NCBI RefSeq assembly: GCF_900102485.1
Contig: NZ_FNBX01000013.1
Location: 7,954 to 71,953, forward strand
Reading direction: 5' to 3'
Length of the DNA: 64,000 nt
Source of the DNA: Desulfovibrio legallii
GTDB taxonomy: Bacteria; Desulfobacterota; Desulfovibrionia; Desulfovibrionales; Desulfovibrionaceae
Shown here: piece after piece, positions 48,155-62,519 of the stretch
Layout of the letters: each line of letters opens with the position of its first letter
Numbering within the stretch: the first letter of the stretch is position 1
Notes under the pieces: generated by a model
Database searches by the model: none
What the model saw: the letters and a program-made list of their open reading frames with translations, nothing else
Told to the model about the DNA's origin: nothing
Made by a program: the position numbers and the translations under genes

Positions 48155-50428
48155 ATGGCCGGTAAAATTGGCGTCTATTTTGACCAGCAGAACATCGGCG
48201 GCGGGCTGGACGTGCCCGCCCTGGCCGCGCAGACGGGCGAAAAGTGGGGTGACCTCACGCCTGTGGTCAAGGTTGTTCCTGTGCTGGCCGAGGCCGTGGA
48301 AGAAATCAGGGCCGACATCGAGGCCCAGGGCCTGGACGGCGTGCTGCTCTGCGGCGCTTCGCCCCGGGTGGATGCGGATCTCTACCGCCTGCCCGTGCAG
48401 GTGGAGCATGTGAACCTGCGCGAACAGTGCGTGCTGTCCTATAAAAACCCGGACAAAAGCCCGGTGGACCTGAGCCAGGGCGCGCCCGTGCTGCTTGCCC
48501 TTATGGCTCGCGACTATGTAAATATGGGCGTGGTCAAGCTGCAGAAGAGCTCCGTGCCCGATTCCGCGGCCGTCACCGGCGTGCAGCGCGTGCTGGTTAT
48601 CGGCGGCGGCTGGACAGGCCTGACGGCGGCGGCTGAAGCGGCGGCCACGGGCTACGAGGTGGTCCTGGTGGAAAAGAGCGACCAGCTCGGCGGCGCGGCC
48701 CGCAACATCCCCATGGCCTCGCCCCTTTCTTCGCCCTGGACGGACAAAGAGCCCATCAACCTGGAAACCAGGATCAGCCAGGTAACGGGCAACGCGCGCA
48801 TCACCGTGCACTGCAACGCCCATATGGAAAAGCTGGAAGGCCAGCCGGGCGAATTCAAGGCTGTCATCGCCACCCAAAGCGGCCCCGTAAGCGTGGACGT
48901 GGGCGCGGTGGTGCTGGCCACGGGCTGGGTGCCCCTGAACCATAAATATCTTGAGCCCATGGGCCTGGACAAAAGCCCCATGGTCATGGACGCCGCCACC
49001 TTCGGCAAACAGCTGGTGGCCGGGCAGGTCAGCGCGCGGCGCATCGCCTTTGTGCTGGACGTGAGCCTGGCCGAGGCGGCCGTGCGCAAGGCGGCGGAAG
49101 AAGCCGCCGCAGCCCCCGCGCCGGAAGCGCCGGCCAAGCCCGCCGCGGCAGGGGAGGAAGAGGAAAAGGCCTTTGTGAAGGAAGACCTGGAAACCTTCCG
49201 CCACCTTACCTACTCCAACGCCGTGAACAGCGTGGGCATGCTGCGCCTGGCCAATACGGTCTGTGAAAAGACCAACGACGCCTGTCAGACCTTCATCCTG
49301 TATAAGGATATGACCGTGCCGGGCATCCTGGAGCGCTTCTACAAGAAGATGCAGGACCGCTTGGGCGTTATGATGACCAAGGCCGACGTGACCGCCGTGC
49401 GCGAAGCCGGTGACCACATGGTGGTGGAGTGCAAAAATACTCTGCTGGGCATGGATTTTGACCTGGACGTGGACCTGGTGGTTCTGCCCACGGGCCTGGT
49501 GCCCACCACAGCCAAGGAAGTGACGGTCAACTTTGAGTACCGCCAGGGGCCGGATTTCCCCGATCTGCAGCTGTTTGACGGCTTTGCCGATTCTAACTAC
49601 ATCTGCTTCCCCTACGAAACCCGGCGCACGGGCGTCTACGCGGCGGGCTGCGTGCGCCAGCCCCTGACCATGGACGCCTGCGAGGAAGACGCGCGCGGCG
49701 CGGTGCTCAAGGCCGTGCAGTGCATTGAGGCGGCCAGTCACGGCGTTTCCGTGCATCCTCGCTCCGGCGACCTCTCCTACCCGGTGTTCAACTTTGTGCG
49801 CTGCACCCAGTGCAAGCGCTGCACAGAGGAATGCCCCTTCGGCGCCCTGGACGACGACGAAAAAGGCACGCCCAAGCCCAATCCGGCGCGCTGCCGCCGC
49901 TGCGGCACCTGTTTTGGCGCCTGCCCGGAGCGCGTCATCTCCTTCGCCAACTACAATATCGACCAGATCGGCTCCATGATCCGCGAGGTGCAGGTGCCCA
50001 AGGACTTCAAAGGCGAGGGCCCCCGCATCCTCATTCTGGCCTGCGAAAACGACGCCTACCCCGCCCTGGATATGGCCGGGGCCCGGCACAAGACCTGGAG
50101 CCCTTACTGCCGCGTCATCCCTGTGCGCTGCCTGGGCTCGGTCAACGCCATCTGGGTTTCCGACGCCATGAGCAAAGGCTTTGACGGCGTCATGCTGCTG
50201 GGCTGCAAATACGGCGACGACTACCAGTGCCACTTCGTCAAGGGCTCTGAGATCTGCGCCCGCCGCAAGGAAAACATCGCCGAGACCCTCAACCGCCTGG
50301 GCGTGCAGCCCGAACGGGTGGAGCAGCTTGAAGTGGCCATTGACGAATACGACACGGTACCTGACCTGATCGACGGTTTTGTGGACCGCATCATGGCCCT
50401 GGGCCCCAACCCGTTCAAGGGCATGTAG
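48155..50428 (+). CDS. qmoB: Quinone-interacting oxidoreductase subunit QmoB
   Basis: 757 residues. An N-terminal degenerate flavodoxin-like region, a second HdrA-type FAD domain (VLVIGGGWTGLTAAAEAAATG near 148), two [4Fe-4S] motifs near 550-590 (CTQCKRCTEECP, CRRCGTCFGACP), and a C-terminal MvhD-like domain (LACENDAYPALD, VRCLGSV, LLGCKYGDDYQCHF). The MvhD module suggests an electron-transfer, possibly bifurcating or confurcating, role. It starts 5 bp after qmoA. Confidence 0.95.
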   Translation: MAGKIGVYFDQQNIGGGLDVPALAAQTGEKWGDLTPVVKVVPVLAEAVEEIRADIEAQGLDGVLLCGASPRVDADLYRLPVQVEHVNLREQCVLSYKNPDKSPVDLSQGAPVLLALMARDYVNMGVVKLQKSSVPDSAAVTGVQRVLVIGGGWTGLTAAAEAAATGYEVVLVEKSDQLGGAARNIPMASPLSSPWTDKEPINLETRISQVTGNARITVHCNAHMEKLEGQPGEFKAVIATQSGPVSVDVGAVVLATGWVPLNHKYLEPMGLDKSPMVMDAATFGKQLVAGQVSARRIAFVLDVSLAEAAVRKAAEEAAAAPAPEAPAKPAAAGEEEEKAFVKEDLETFRHLTYSNAVNSVGMLRLANTVCEKTNDACQTFILYKDMTVPGILERFYKKMQDRLGVMMTKADVTAVREAGDHMVVECKNTLLGMDFDLDVDLVVLPTGLVPTTAKEVTVNFEYRQGPDFPDLQLFDGFADSNYICFPYETRRTGVYAAGCVRQPLTMDACEEDARGAVLKAVQCIEAASHGVSVHPRSGDLSYPVFNFVRCTQCKRCTEECPFGALDDDEKGTPKPNPARCRRCGTCFGACPERVISFANYNIDQIGSMIREVQVPKDFKGEGPRILILACENDAYPALDMAGARHKTWSPYCRVIPVRCLGSVNAIWVSDAMSKGFDGVMLLGCKYGDDYQCHFVKGSEICARRKENIAETLNRLGVQPERVEQLEVAIDEYDTVPDLIDGFVDRIMALGPNPFKGM

Positions 50429-50441
50429 GAGGATGGCAGCA

Positions 50442-51623
50442 ATGGCACAATGCACAATCAAACCTGATATGGAGTTTGTCAGGGCGCTGGAAGAAGCGGG
50501 GGGCGAGTCCCTCAAGAAGTGCTACCAGTGCGCCACCTGTTCCGTGGCCTGCCCGCTTGCTCCGGCCAACGCGCCCTATCCGCGCAAGGAAATGGTCTGG
50601 GCCTCCTGGGGCCTTAAGGACAAGCTCCGCGCCGACGTGGACCTCTGGCTCTGCCACAACTGCGGCAACTGCGCGGACCTCTGCCCGCGCGGCGCGCGCC
50701 CGGCCGACCTCATGGGCGCGGCCCGCAACGTCATCTATAAGGAACTGACCGAGCCCACGGCCGTGGGCAAGCTCATGAGCAAGCCCTCCGGCCTGCCTGT
50801 GCTCTTTGCCATCCCGGCCCTGCTCTGGCTGGTGGTCTGGTGGATCCGCGCCGGCTTCAACGGCGGCAACTGGTTCCCCCGCGCCGCCGATGGCCGCATT
50901 GTCTTCGGCCAGATCTTCTACGGTGATTACACCATTGACCCCATCTTCATGCTCACCTTCTTCGGCGCGGTGTTCATCCTGGCGCGCGGCGTCATGAAGC
51001 TCTGGGCCATGTTCAAGCCAGAGGGCAAGCTGGCCGTCATCGGCAAAACCAAATGCTGGCCCCTGCACCTCTGGGATGTGCTCTGGGATGAAGTCATCAC
51101 CCACCGCCGCTTTGACGACTGCGAAGCCGGGCCGGATACCGGCAAGGAGACCCCCAACCGTAAGTGGGGCCACTTCCTTCTGGTCTGGAGCTTCGTCATC
51201 CTGGTCTGCGTCACGGGCATCGTGGCCCTGGGCCACTGGGGCGGCAAGGTCATTCCCCTCATCAAGATCGAAACGCCCATGCCCCTCACCTTCCCGGTGA
51301 AGATCCTGGCCAACCTGGGCGCTATTCTGCTGCTCTGCGGCCTGGCCGTGCTCACAGTGCGGCGCGCGCGGCTTAACCCCAAATACCAGGCCTCCAGCTG
51401 GTACGACTGGTACCTTCTGGGCATCATCTGGCTGGTGGCCGTCACCGGCATCCTGTCCCAGTGCTTCCGCCTGGCCGACGCCGTGGCACCTGCCTTCCTG
51501 GTCTACTACCTGCACCTGGTATTCGTCTGGATGCTGTTCGCCTATCTGCCCTGGTCCAAGCTCGGCCACTTTGTTTATCGCACGGCGGCCCTGGTCTATG
51601 TGCGCATGTACGGCAGAAGCTAG
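50442..51623 (+). CDS. qmoC: Quinone-interacting oxidoreductase subunit QmoC
   Basis: 393 residues, an HdrC-HdrE fusion. N-terminal [4Fe-4S] motifs at Cys27/30/33/37 (CYQCATCSVACP) and Cys71/74/77/81 (CHNCGNCADLCP), then about six membrane helices of the cytochrome-b/HdrE type with His residues that can hold heme b. It oxidises menaquinol at the membrane. I use ATG 50442 (AGGAGG 9 nt upstream) over ATG 50433, which is too close to the site. Confidence 0.95.
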   Translation: MAQCTIKPDMEFVRALEEAGGESLKKCYQCATCSVACPLAPANAPYPRKEMVWASWGLKDKLRADVDLWLCHNCGNCADLCPRGARPADLMGAARNVIYKELTEPTAVGKLMSKPSGLPVLFAIPALLWLVVWWIRAGFNGGNWFPRAADGRIVFGQIFYGDYTIDPIFMLTFFGAVFILARGVMKLWAMFKPEGKLAVIGKTKCWPLHLWDVLWDEVITHRRFDDCEAGPDTGKETPNRKWGHFLLVWSFVILVCVTGIVALGHWGGKVIPLIKIETPMPLTFPVKILANLGAILLLCGLAVLTVRRARLNPKYQASSWYDWYLLGIIWLVAVTGILSQCFRLADAVAPAFLVYYLHLVFVWMLFAYLPWSKLGHFVYRTAALVYVRMYGRS

Positions 51624-51718
51624 AAGGTAACGTTGTTGCGCGGCCCCGGTCCGCCGGGGCCGCCCTTGCGTACCCACGTTGTACAGAATAATTTTCGATC
51701 TCCGAGGAGGAGGCCGCC

Positions 51719-52441
51719 ATGTCCGATACATCCCGTAAAGTGTTTCCCGTGGAGTCCGTCCTGGCCCTGGTCGTGGGCAAGGAGGGCGTGGATATCAAAG
51801 AAATCGCCGGCTTCGTGACCGGCCGTTCCATTGAGTGTGATTGCTGCGCCAAGGCCGTGGGCCCCTTTGCCGCCGCCTGGCTGGCCCGCTGGTTCCCCAA
51901 ATTTCTGGATCTGGACTGGGCCGAAGGCCAGTCCTGGGACGGCTTCGTGAGCGCCGGCCGCAGCCTGCTGGGCGACAATGTTTCCCTGACCTGCATGGAT
52001 GGCCGCACCAAGGCCCTGGTGGATCAGGCCCTGGATACCCTGGCCGATACCTACAAGAGCATGGCCGCCCAAACGGCCGCCGCCGCCGCCCTTGAAGAGC
52101 GCGTGCGCGCCCTGGAGCCCGCCGAGGCCCGCGCCGAAGCCCTCTCCAAAAAGGTGGACGAGCTGGAAGCCAAAATCAAAGCCATGAACACCGACATGGG
52201 CGGCCTGCGCCGCCAGACGGCTGAATTCCAGGGTAAAGTGGCCGTGAGCCACGATGAGCTCATGCAGACCATCAAAGACGCCATCAAAGACGGCCTCAAA
52301 GGCATGGTGGTGGGCGGCGCGGCAGCCGGCGCGGCTGGCGCGGCCGCCGAAGAAGCCGCCCCCGCCGCTGCGGAAGAAGCCGTGCCCGACGACTTCGGCT
52401 TCGGCGCTTCCGGTGCCAACAGCGACGGTTTCGGGTTCTGA
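51719..52441 (+). CDS. qmoD: QmoD-like protein of the qmo operon
   Basis: 240 residues. An N-terminal domain with a Cys cluster ECDCCAKAVGP (Cys40, 42, 43), a long coiled coil (~120-170, LEERVRALEPAEARAEALSK), and an Ala/Glu-rich, Gly/Phe-ending tail (FGFGASGANSDGFGF). A protein of this kind follows qmoABC in Desulfovibrio (qmoD, DVU0851 in D. vulgaris) and is co-transcribed; its job is not defined. A strong site GAGGAGGAGG precedes the ATG. It ends at repeat family 2 copy 1. Confidence 0.82.
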   Translation: MSDTSRKVFPVESVLALVVGKEGVDIKEIAGFVTGRSIECDCCAKAVGPFAAAWLARWFPKFLDLDWAEGQSWDGFVSAGRSLLGDNVSLTCMDGRTKALVDQALDTLADTYKSMAAQTAAAAALEERVRALEPAEARAEALSKKVDELEAKIKAMNTDMGGLRRQTAEFQGKVAVSHDELMQTIKDAIKDGLKGMVVGGAAAGAAGAAAEEAAPAAAEEAVPDDFGFGASGANSDGFGF

Positions 52442-52452
52442 CGGGCAGAAGG

Positions 52453-52530
52453 TTTTTGTGGGGGGAAGGGAACTTTTGTTCACAAAAGTTCCCTTCCCCC
52501 CACGCCCCCATCCTTCAAAAAACTTTTTCC
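52453..52530 (+). repeat. Dispersed hairpin repeat, family 2, copy 1 (probable terminator)
   Basis: Perfect inverted repeat 52458-52479 / 52482-52503 (GTGGGGGGAAGGGAACTTTT and complement), then CATCCTTCAAAAAACTTTTT. It follows qmoD by 12 bp and probably ends the operon. Confidence 0.8.
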
Positions 52531-52667
52531 GCTCAGGGCAGGCCTCAGGTCTGCCCTGAGCTTTTTACTTTTTCGCAAATGCCGTCAGGGCGTCACGGCC
52601 CTGCCACGCGCGTCCCGCATGTTCTCCCCATGTACTGTGGCAACCATTGCAGACAAGGAGGAGGAGC

Positions 52668-54449
52668 ATGCCCGGCACCGCAGAACTGTTATCCCCGGCA
52701 CCGGGGGGCGCGCCCTTTGAGCCGCGCCGCGCCCGGCGGCTGCTGCGCGCCCTGGCGCGCCGTTTTACTGCCCTGGGCCGCCTGGAAAAGGCCGCCGAAG
52801 GGCTGCCCCGTTGCGGCGATGCGCCCGCCTTTGCCGCCGCCTGCCTCGCAGCCCTGGACGTGCGCGTTCAGCTGGAGCCCGGCGCGCTGGAGCGCATCCC
52901 CGCCCACGGCCCGCTGCTGCTGTACGCCAACCACCCCACGGGCGCGCTGGAAGGTTTGGTCATGGCCGCGCGCTGCGGACGCCAGCGCCCGGACCTGAAA
53001 ATCCTGGCCGCCGCCAGCCTTGCCCGCCTGCCCCAGCTGGCCCCCCTGGCCCCGTTCCTGCTGCCCCTGGACCTTTCCCCAGGGGCAGCGGGCGCGGCCA
53101 ATGCCGCCGTGCTGCACGCCGCCTTGCGGCATTTGCGCCAGGGCGGGGCCTTGGGCGTATTCCCGGCGGGCAAGGTGGCCCGCTGGGCGCCAGGCGTGGG
53201 CCTGCGCGAACAACCCTGGTCCCGCCTTCTGGGGCTGCTGGCCTCCTGCCCGGAAGCGCAGTGCCTTCCCCTGCACTTCACGGCCCGCGTCAGCCCCCTG
53301 TTCCTGGCCGCGGCCGGACTTGTGGAAGCCTGGGGCACGGCCCTCCTGCCCCATGCGCTGGAGCGCCAGCGCGGCAGCCTGGTCCGCCTTCGCGTGGGAC
53401 GGCCGTACAAGGCCGGAGCTCTGCGCGACCTCCCGCCGGTCCAGCGCACGCAATGTCTGCGCCTTGTGCAGGAAGCCCTCGCGCCCCGCGGCACCGCGGC
53501 CCGCCGTGCGGCCCCCAAATCCGCCCTGGCCGCGCCCGTGCCGCAGGAAGACTTCATGGCCGCCCTGGCTGCCTTGCCGCAGGGACGTCTTCTGGCCCGT
53601 GAAGAGCGCTACAGCGTTTATCTGCTCCACGGCGCGGAATCGCCCGCCCTGCTGGACGAACTGACCCTGCGCCGCGAAGAGACTTTCCGCGCCCTGGGCG
53701 AGGGCAGCGGCAAGGCCCGCGACAGGGACCGCTACGACGCAACCTATGACCACCTCCTGCTGGTGGACGAAGAGCGCCAGGCGCTGGCGGGTGCCTACCG
53801 CGCCTGCCTGGTCCGCCCCGACGCAGCCCGCAGTTGCAACGCCAGAAATCTCTACACGGCCTCGCTCTTCCGCTACGATCCGGAGTTTTTCCGCCAGTGC
53901 GGCAATGCCCTGGAGCTGGGCCGCGCCTTTGTCCGCGCGCCCTACCAGCGGGACTACGCGCCCCTGCTCCTGCTCTGGAAAGGCATCGGCCGGCTGGCCA
54001 TGCGGAGCGGCGCGCGCACGCTCTTCGGGCCCGCCAGCATCGGCCTCGACTACAAGCCCCAAAGCGTGGACCTGCTTTGCAGCTACCTGCGCCTGCGCCA
54101 CTGGCACCCCTTCCTGGCACCCCTGGTGCGCGGCCGCAGACCCCGCCGCCGCACAGCGCCCATCCCCTTTGCCCGTCAGATGGCCTACGCCGACGTCAAT
54201 ACCCTGGTCCGTCAGATGGAAAACGGCCGCAGCCTGCCCATCCTCTTCAAACATTATCTCCAGCTGGGTGGCCGCATCGCCGCCTTCCACCAGGATGCCG
54301 CCTTCGGCACCCTCGACGCGCTCCTGGTGGTGGACCTGCTCACCGCCCCGGAACGCCCCTTGCGCCGCTACCTCGGCGATGAGGGCCTCCAGCGCCTGCG
54401 CGACGGCCTCTGGCTTATGGACGTGCCCGCAGACGCCCGCGGCGCGTAA
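52668..54449 (+). CDS. OlsF-like bifunctional acyltransferase (PlsC-type + OlsB-type)
   Basis: 593 residues. The N-terminal half is an acyltransferase with YANHPTGALEG (an NHxxxxxE-type active site near 86) and VFPAGKVARW. The C-terminal half is the GNAT-like ornithine-acyl-ACP N-acyltransferase fold (LARFRY-type SLFRYDPEFFRQCGNALELG, FVRAPYQRDYAPLLLLWKG, FGPASIG). This order is that of OlsF, which makes ornithine lipids from ornithine in two acylations. A single enzyme would give phosphate-free membrane lipids. AAGGAGGAGGAG precedes the ATG. It lies between two family-2 repeats. Confidence 0.78.
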   Translation: MPGTAELLSPAPGGAPFEPRRARRLLRALARRFTALGRLEKAAEGLPRCGDAPAFAAACLAALDVRVQLEPGALERIPAHGPLLLYANHPTGALEGLVMAARCGRQRPDLKILAAASLARLPQLAPLAPFLLPLDLSPGAAGAANAAVLHAALRHLRQGGALGVFPAGKVARWAPGVGLREQPWSRLLGLLASCPEAQCLPLHFTARVSPLFLAAAGLVEAWGTALLPHALERQRGSLVRLRVGRPYKAGALRDLPPVQRTQCLRLVQEALAPRGTAARRAAPKSALAAPVPQEDFMAALAALPQGRLLAREERYSVYLLHGAESPALLDELTLRREETFRALGEGSGKARDRDRYDATYDHLLLVDEERQALAGAYRACLVRPDAARSCNARNLYTASLFRYDPEFFRQCGNALELGRAFVRAPYQRDYAPLLLLWKGIGRLAMRSGARTLFGPASIGLDYKPQSVDLLCSYLRLRHWHPFLAPLVRGRRPRRRTAPIPFARQMAYADVNTLVRQMENGRSLPILFKHYLQLGGRIAAFHQDAAFGTLDALLVVDLLTAPERPLRRYLGDEGLQRLRDGLWLMDVPADARGA

Positions 54450-54469
54450 GCGGGGGAGGAAAGAGGATA

Positions 54470-54555
54470 TTTTTGTGGGGGGAAGGGAACTTTTGTGAGC
54501 AAAAGTTCCCTTCCCCCCACGCCCCCCATCCTTCAAAAAACTTTTCTTCCCTCAG
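54470..54555 (+). repeat. Dispersed hairpin repeat, family 2, copy 2 (probable terminator)
   Basis: Same unit as copy 1: inverted repeat 54475-54520 with GAAGGGAACTTTTGTGAGCA, then CATCCTTCAAAAAACTTTTC. Begins 21 bp after the acyltransferase stop. Confidence 0.8.
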
Positions 54556-54591
54556 GGGGGACACAACAGGCGTGCCTTGCCGGGCAGGGCG

Positions 54592-54645
54592 TTTAGAGCA
54601 GATTACCTTTGAGAATATGCATTCTCAAAGGTAATCTGCTCTAAA
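54592..54645. repeat. Perfect 25-bp palindrome built from the family 1 end motif
   Basis: Two 25-bp arms, no mismatch, 4-nt loop. Each arm contains TTCTCAAAGGTAATCTGCTC, the terminal motif of repeat family 1. It lies between convergent genes, 33 bp before the argJ stop. Confidence 0.85.
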
Positions 54646-54678
54646 GGGTCCACCCCAACAAGAAGGAAAAACCTGGAG

Positions 54679-55866
54679 TTAGGAGCGGTAGTCTGAGTTG
54701 AGCGACACGTATTCGTGCCCAAGGTCCGAGGCCTGGAAGGCATAGGAGCCGGGGCCGTCGCCCAAAGAAATTTCCACGGGGATATCCTTGGCCTTGAGGC
54801 GTTCGGCCAGGATGTCCTCCTTGTCGTCATTGACGGGGCGGCCCTGCCGGAAGCGCTCCACGCCGCAGAGGGTCAGGCCCACCTGGGCGGGATCAAAGCT
54901 CGCGCCGCTGTAGCCCACGGCGGTGACAATGCGGCCCCAGTTGGCGTCGCCGCCGTAAATGGCGGTTTTGACCAGCTGGGAATGCCCCACGCTGCGGGCC
55001 ACGCGGGCGGCGTCGGCATCGCTGGCCGCGCCGGTAACGGTGATGTGGATGACCTTGCTGGCCCCTTCGCCGTCCATGACCAGCATGTGGGAGACCGTGC
55101 CGAGAATGGCGGTAAGGGCTTCCTCCAGCCGGGCCAGGTCAGCGGGGGAGCGGACGGCCACGCCGGAGGCCCCGTTGGCCAGGCCCAGAATGGTGTCGTT
55201 GGTGGAGGTATCGCCGTCCACGCTCACGCGGTTGAAGGTCTGCTCCACGGCGCGGTGGAACATGGCCTGCCAGGGCTCGCGCTGCACATCGGCGTCGGTA
55301 AGGGCCACGCAGAGCATGGTGGCCATGTTGGGGCAGATCATGCCCGCGCCTTTGGCCATGACGGTAAGGCGCACCACGCCGCCGTCCATCTGAAGCTCGC
55401 GGCTGGAAAATTTGGGGAAGGCGTCTGTGGTCATGAAGGCGCGGGTAAAGCCTTCGGCGTCGCGGCTGCCCAGGCTGCGGACCAGGGCGGGCACAGCCTC
55501 AAGCCAGAGGTCCATTTTGAGGTGCGCGCCCACCACGCCGGTGGAGAGGGGCAGGATGTCTTCAACCTTAAGGCCCGTGAGCCCGGCCACCATGGCCTGG
55601 GTGGCGCGGCAATTGGCCAGGCCTTCCTGGCCGGTGCAGGCGTTGGCCTGGCCGGAATTGGCCAGCACAGCCCGCGCCGTGCCGTAGCGGGCCAGAATTT
55701 CCTGGCAGACCAGCACGGGCGCGGCCTTGAAGGCGTTTTGCGTAAACATGCCCGCCAGCGCGGCCGGGCGATCGGACACAATAAGGCCCAGATCGTCGCG
55801 GTTGGGGGCTTTGAATCCGGCGGCCGCCGCGCCGGCCTTGAATCCCTTGGGCAGATCGTCCTGCAT
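54679..55866 (-). CDS. argJ: Bifunctional glutamate N-acetyltransferase/ornithine acetyltransferase
   Basis: 395 residues. The self-cleavage region MAKGAGMICPNMATMLCVALTD has the nucleophilic Thr in ATML. TGVVGAHLK, NSGQANACTG and VDGDTSTNDT are also typical. ArgJ recycles the acetyl group in arginine synthesis, giving ornithine; ornithine is also the head group for the OlsF-like enzyme next door. AGGAG precedes the ATG at 55866; an upstream extension has no site. Confidence 0.95.
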   Translation of the reverse strand: MQDDLPKGFKAGAAAAGFKAPNRDDLGLIVSDRPAALAGMFTQNAFKAAPVLVCQEILARYGTARAVLANSGQANACTGQEGLANCRATQAMVAGLTGLKVEDILPLSTGVVGAHLKMDLWLEAVPALVRSLGSRDAEGFTRAFMTTDAFPKFSSRELQMDGGVVRLTVMAKGAGMICPNMATMLCVALTDADVQREPWQAMFHRAVEQTFNRVSVDGDTSTNDTILGLANGASGVAVRSPADLARLEEALTAILGTVSHMLVMDGEGASKVIHITVTGAASDADAARVARSVGHSQLVKTAIYGGDANWGRIVTAVGYSGASFDPAQVGLTLCGVERFRQGRPVNDDKEDILAERLKAKDIPVEISLGDGPGSYAFQASDLGHEYVSLNSDYRS

Positions 55867-55975
55867 GGCCGTCTCCTGTGCCTGGCGGCGCTGCAGCAGG
55901 GCAATCCGCCGCAGACGCGGCGTTCTCCGGATGCGGCCCCCAGGGGGAAGAAGCGTTTTTGAAAAGATGTGGATG

Positions 55976-56010
55976 GGGGCGGGGGACTGTTGCAGAAAGG
56001 CCCCCGCCCC
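55976..56010 (-). terminator. Hairpin after fusA
   Basis: GGGGCGGGGG and CCCCCGCCCC, 15-nt loop, starting 26 bp past the fusA stop. T-rich sequence follows only weakly on the minus strand. Confidence 0.5.
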
Positions 56011-56035
56011 ATGAATCATAAGGAAACGCGCGCCG

Positions 56036-58117
<2,082 letters not shown>

Positions 58118-58218
58118 GGTGTTTCCTCCATACTGCTGATGCGGTGTGGTTCAAAACCGACGCCGCTTCCTTGCGGACGCGGCGTCGGACAGAGTCGGGC
58201 TGGCGGTTGGCGGGCCTC

Positions 58219-58689
58219 CTACCAACGGTAGTGAGAGAAAGCCTTGTTGGCGTCGGCCATGCGGTGCGTGTCTTCACGCTTTTTCACCGCGCCGCCGCGA
58301 CCGTTGTAAGCATCCAGCAGCTCGGCGGAGAGCTTGGCGGTCATGCCTTTTTCACCGCGCGAACGGGCGTAGTTGATGAGCCAGCGGATGGACAGGGAGA
58401 TCTGGCGCTCCGGGCGCACTTCCATGGGCACCTGGTAGGTGGCGCCGCCCACGCGGCGGGCCTTGACTTCCATATGCGGCTTGACGTTTTCCAGGGCCTT
58501 TTCAAAGGCGCGCATGGGGTCTTCGCCGGTCTTTTCGGCCAGGTTCTCCAGCGAGCAGTAAAAAATCTTTTCAGCAGCGCCCTTTTTGCCGCTGTACATG
58601 AGCCGGTTCACGAATTTGGTGACCAGACGGCTGGAATACAGCGGATCGGGCAGCACTTCCCTCTTGGGAACAGGACCTTTACGGGGCAT
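58219..58689 (-). CDS. rpsG: 30S ribosomal protein S7
   Basis: 156 residues, [20 protein letters not shown], with [18 protein letters not shown] and the C-terminal [13 protein letters not shown]. It nucleates 16S rRNA 3'-domain assembly. GGAG lies before the ATG. It lies 118 bp after rpsL. Confidence 0.98.
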   Translation of the reverse strand: MPRKGPVPKREVLPDPLYSSRLVTKFVNRLMYSGKKGAAEKIFYCSLENLAEKTGEDPMRAFEKALENVKPHMEVKARRVGGATYQVPMEVRPERQISLSIRWLINYARSRGEKGMTAKLSAELLDAYNGRGGAVKKREDTHRMADANKAFSHYRW

Positions 58690-58806
58690 GGGGTTTCTCC
58701 TTCATGCTTGGCTGCGGCGTCACCAACCCCGCGGCGCGTCGGCGCTCCGCTGTTGCGGGCGGCCAGGCGCGGCGCATGGCGCACGCCGGATGGTTTGCAG
58801 GGGCGA

Positions 58807-59178
<372 letters not shown>

Positions 59179-59231
59179 GCTTCCCTCCATGGGAATGGTT
59201 TGGGCATCTAACGACGCCTTTAAGAGGTCAG

Positions 59232-59260
59232 GACATAGCCTGTCGCGCCGCGGCTGTCAA
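59232..59260 (-). promoter_or_regulatory. Sigma-70 promoter of the rpsL-rpsG-fusA operon
   Basis: On the minus strand, TTGACA (59260-59255), 17-bp spacer, TATGTC (59237-59232). The rpsL ATG is 53 bp further on. A 9-bp inverted repeat (59282-59302) lies just upstream. Confidence 0.75.
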
Positions 59261-59334
59261 TGGCAAATCCCGGCGACAGAGGCGGGAAGCGACGCTTCCC
59301 GCTGATTTTTGTGGCCGTTTTTTGCGGCGGCGCT

Positions 59335-59679
59335 TCAGCGCGGCACCGAGGCGGAGCAAAAATTGATGACCAGCACGCCCGCAATGATCAGGCCAAGGCC
59401 CAGGCAGGCGGGCAGATCGAGCTTCTGCCCGAAGAGGAAAAAGCCCACCAGAGAGACCAGAACAATGCCCACGCCGCTCCAGATGCCGTAGGAGATGCCC
59501 ATGGGCACCACCCTGAGCACCTGGGAAAGCAGCCAGAGCGAGGCGGCGTAGCCCAGCCCCGCGGCCAGGGCGGGGATAAGGCGGGTGATGCCTGCGGATT
59601 GTTTGAGGCAGGCGGTGGCGGCCACTTCCAGAACAATGGCCGCGCCCAGTTGCAGATAGGCGGTGACGGCGGGGCTCAT
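59335..59679 (-). CDS. Small multidrug resistance (SMR/EmrE) family transporter
   Basis: 114 residues, four membrane helices. The helix-1 Glu is present (AAIVLEVAATACLKQSAG), along with YAASLWLLSQVLRVVPMGISYGIWSG and GIVLVSLVGFFLFGQKLD, as in EmrE/QacE-type antiporters. It should exchange protons for a cationic or guanidinium-like compound. The ribosome-binding site is weak. It lies between valS and the str operon on the same strand, separated from valS by repeat family 2 copy 3. Confidence 0.88.
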   Translation of the reverse strand: MSPAVTAYLQLGAAIVLEVAATACLKQSAGITRLIPALAAGLGYAASLWLLSQVLRVVPMGISYGIWSGVGIVLVSLVGFFLFGQKLDLPACLGLGLIIAGVLVINFCSASVPR

Positions 59680-59729
59680 AGCTTTTTGGCGGAAAATCCT
59701 TTTTGCAGGCAGGCCTGCGCCGACCCGAA

Positions 59730-59804
59730 GAGGAAAAGTTTTTTAAAAAATGGGGGCAGGGGGGTAAGGAATTTTTGCTCACAAAAGTTCCCTGCCCCCC
59801 CCAC
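59730..59804 (-). repeat. Dispersed hairpin repeat, family 2, copy 3 (inverted)
   Basis: Reverse complement of the unit: CAGGGAACTTTTGTGAGCAA with its imperfect partner, then AAAAAACTTTTCCTC on the minus strand. It begins 13 bp beyond the valS stop, again in the terminator position. The hairpin has several mismatches. Confidence 0.72.
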
Positions 59805-59816
59805 AGTAACGTTTCC

Positions 59817-62483
<2,667 letters not shown>

Positions 62484-62519
62484 CTTGCATTCTCCGTAAA
62501 AGGCGGCAATAGTGCGGCA

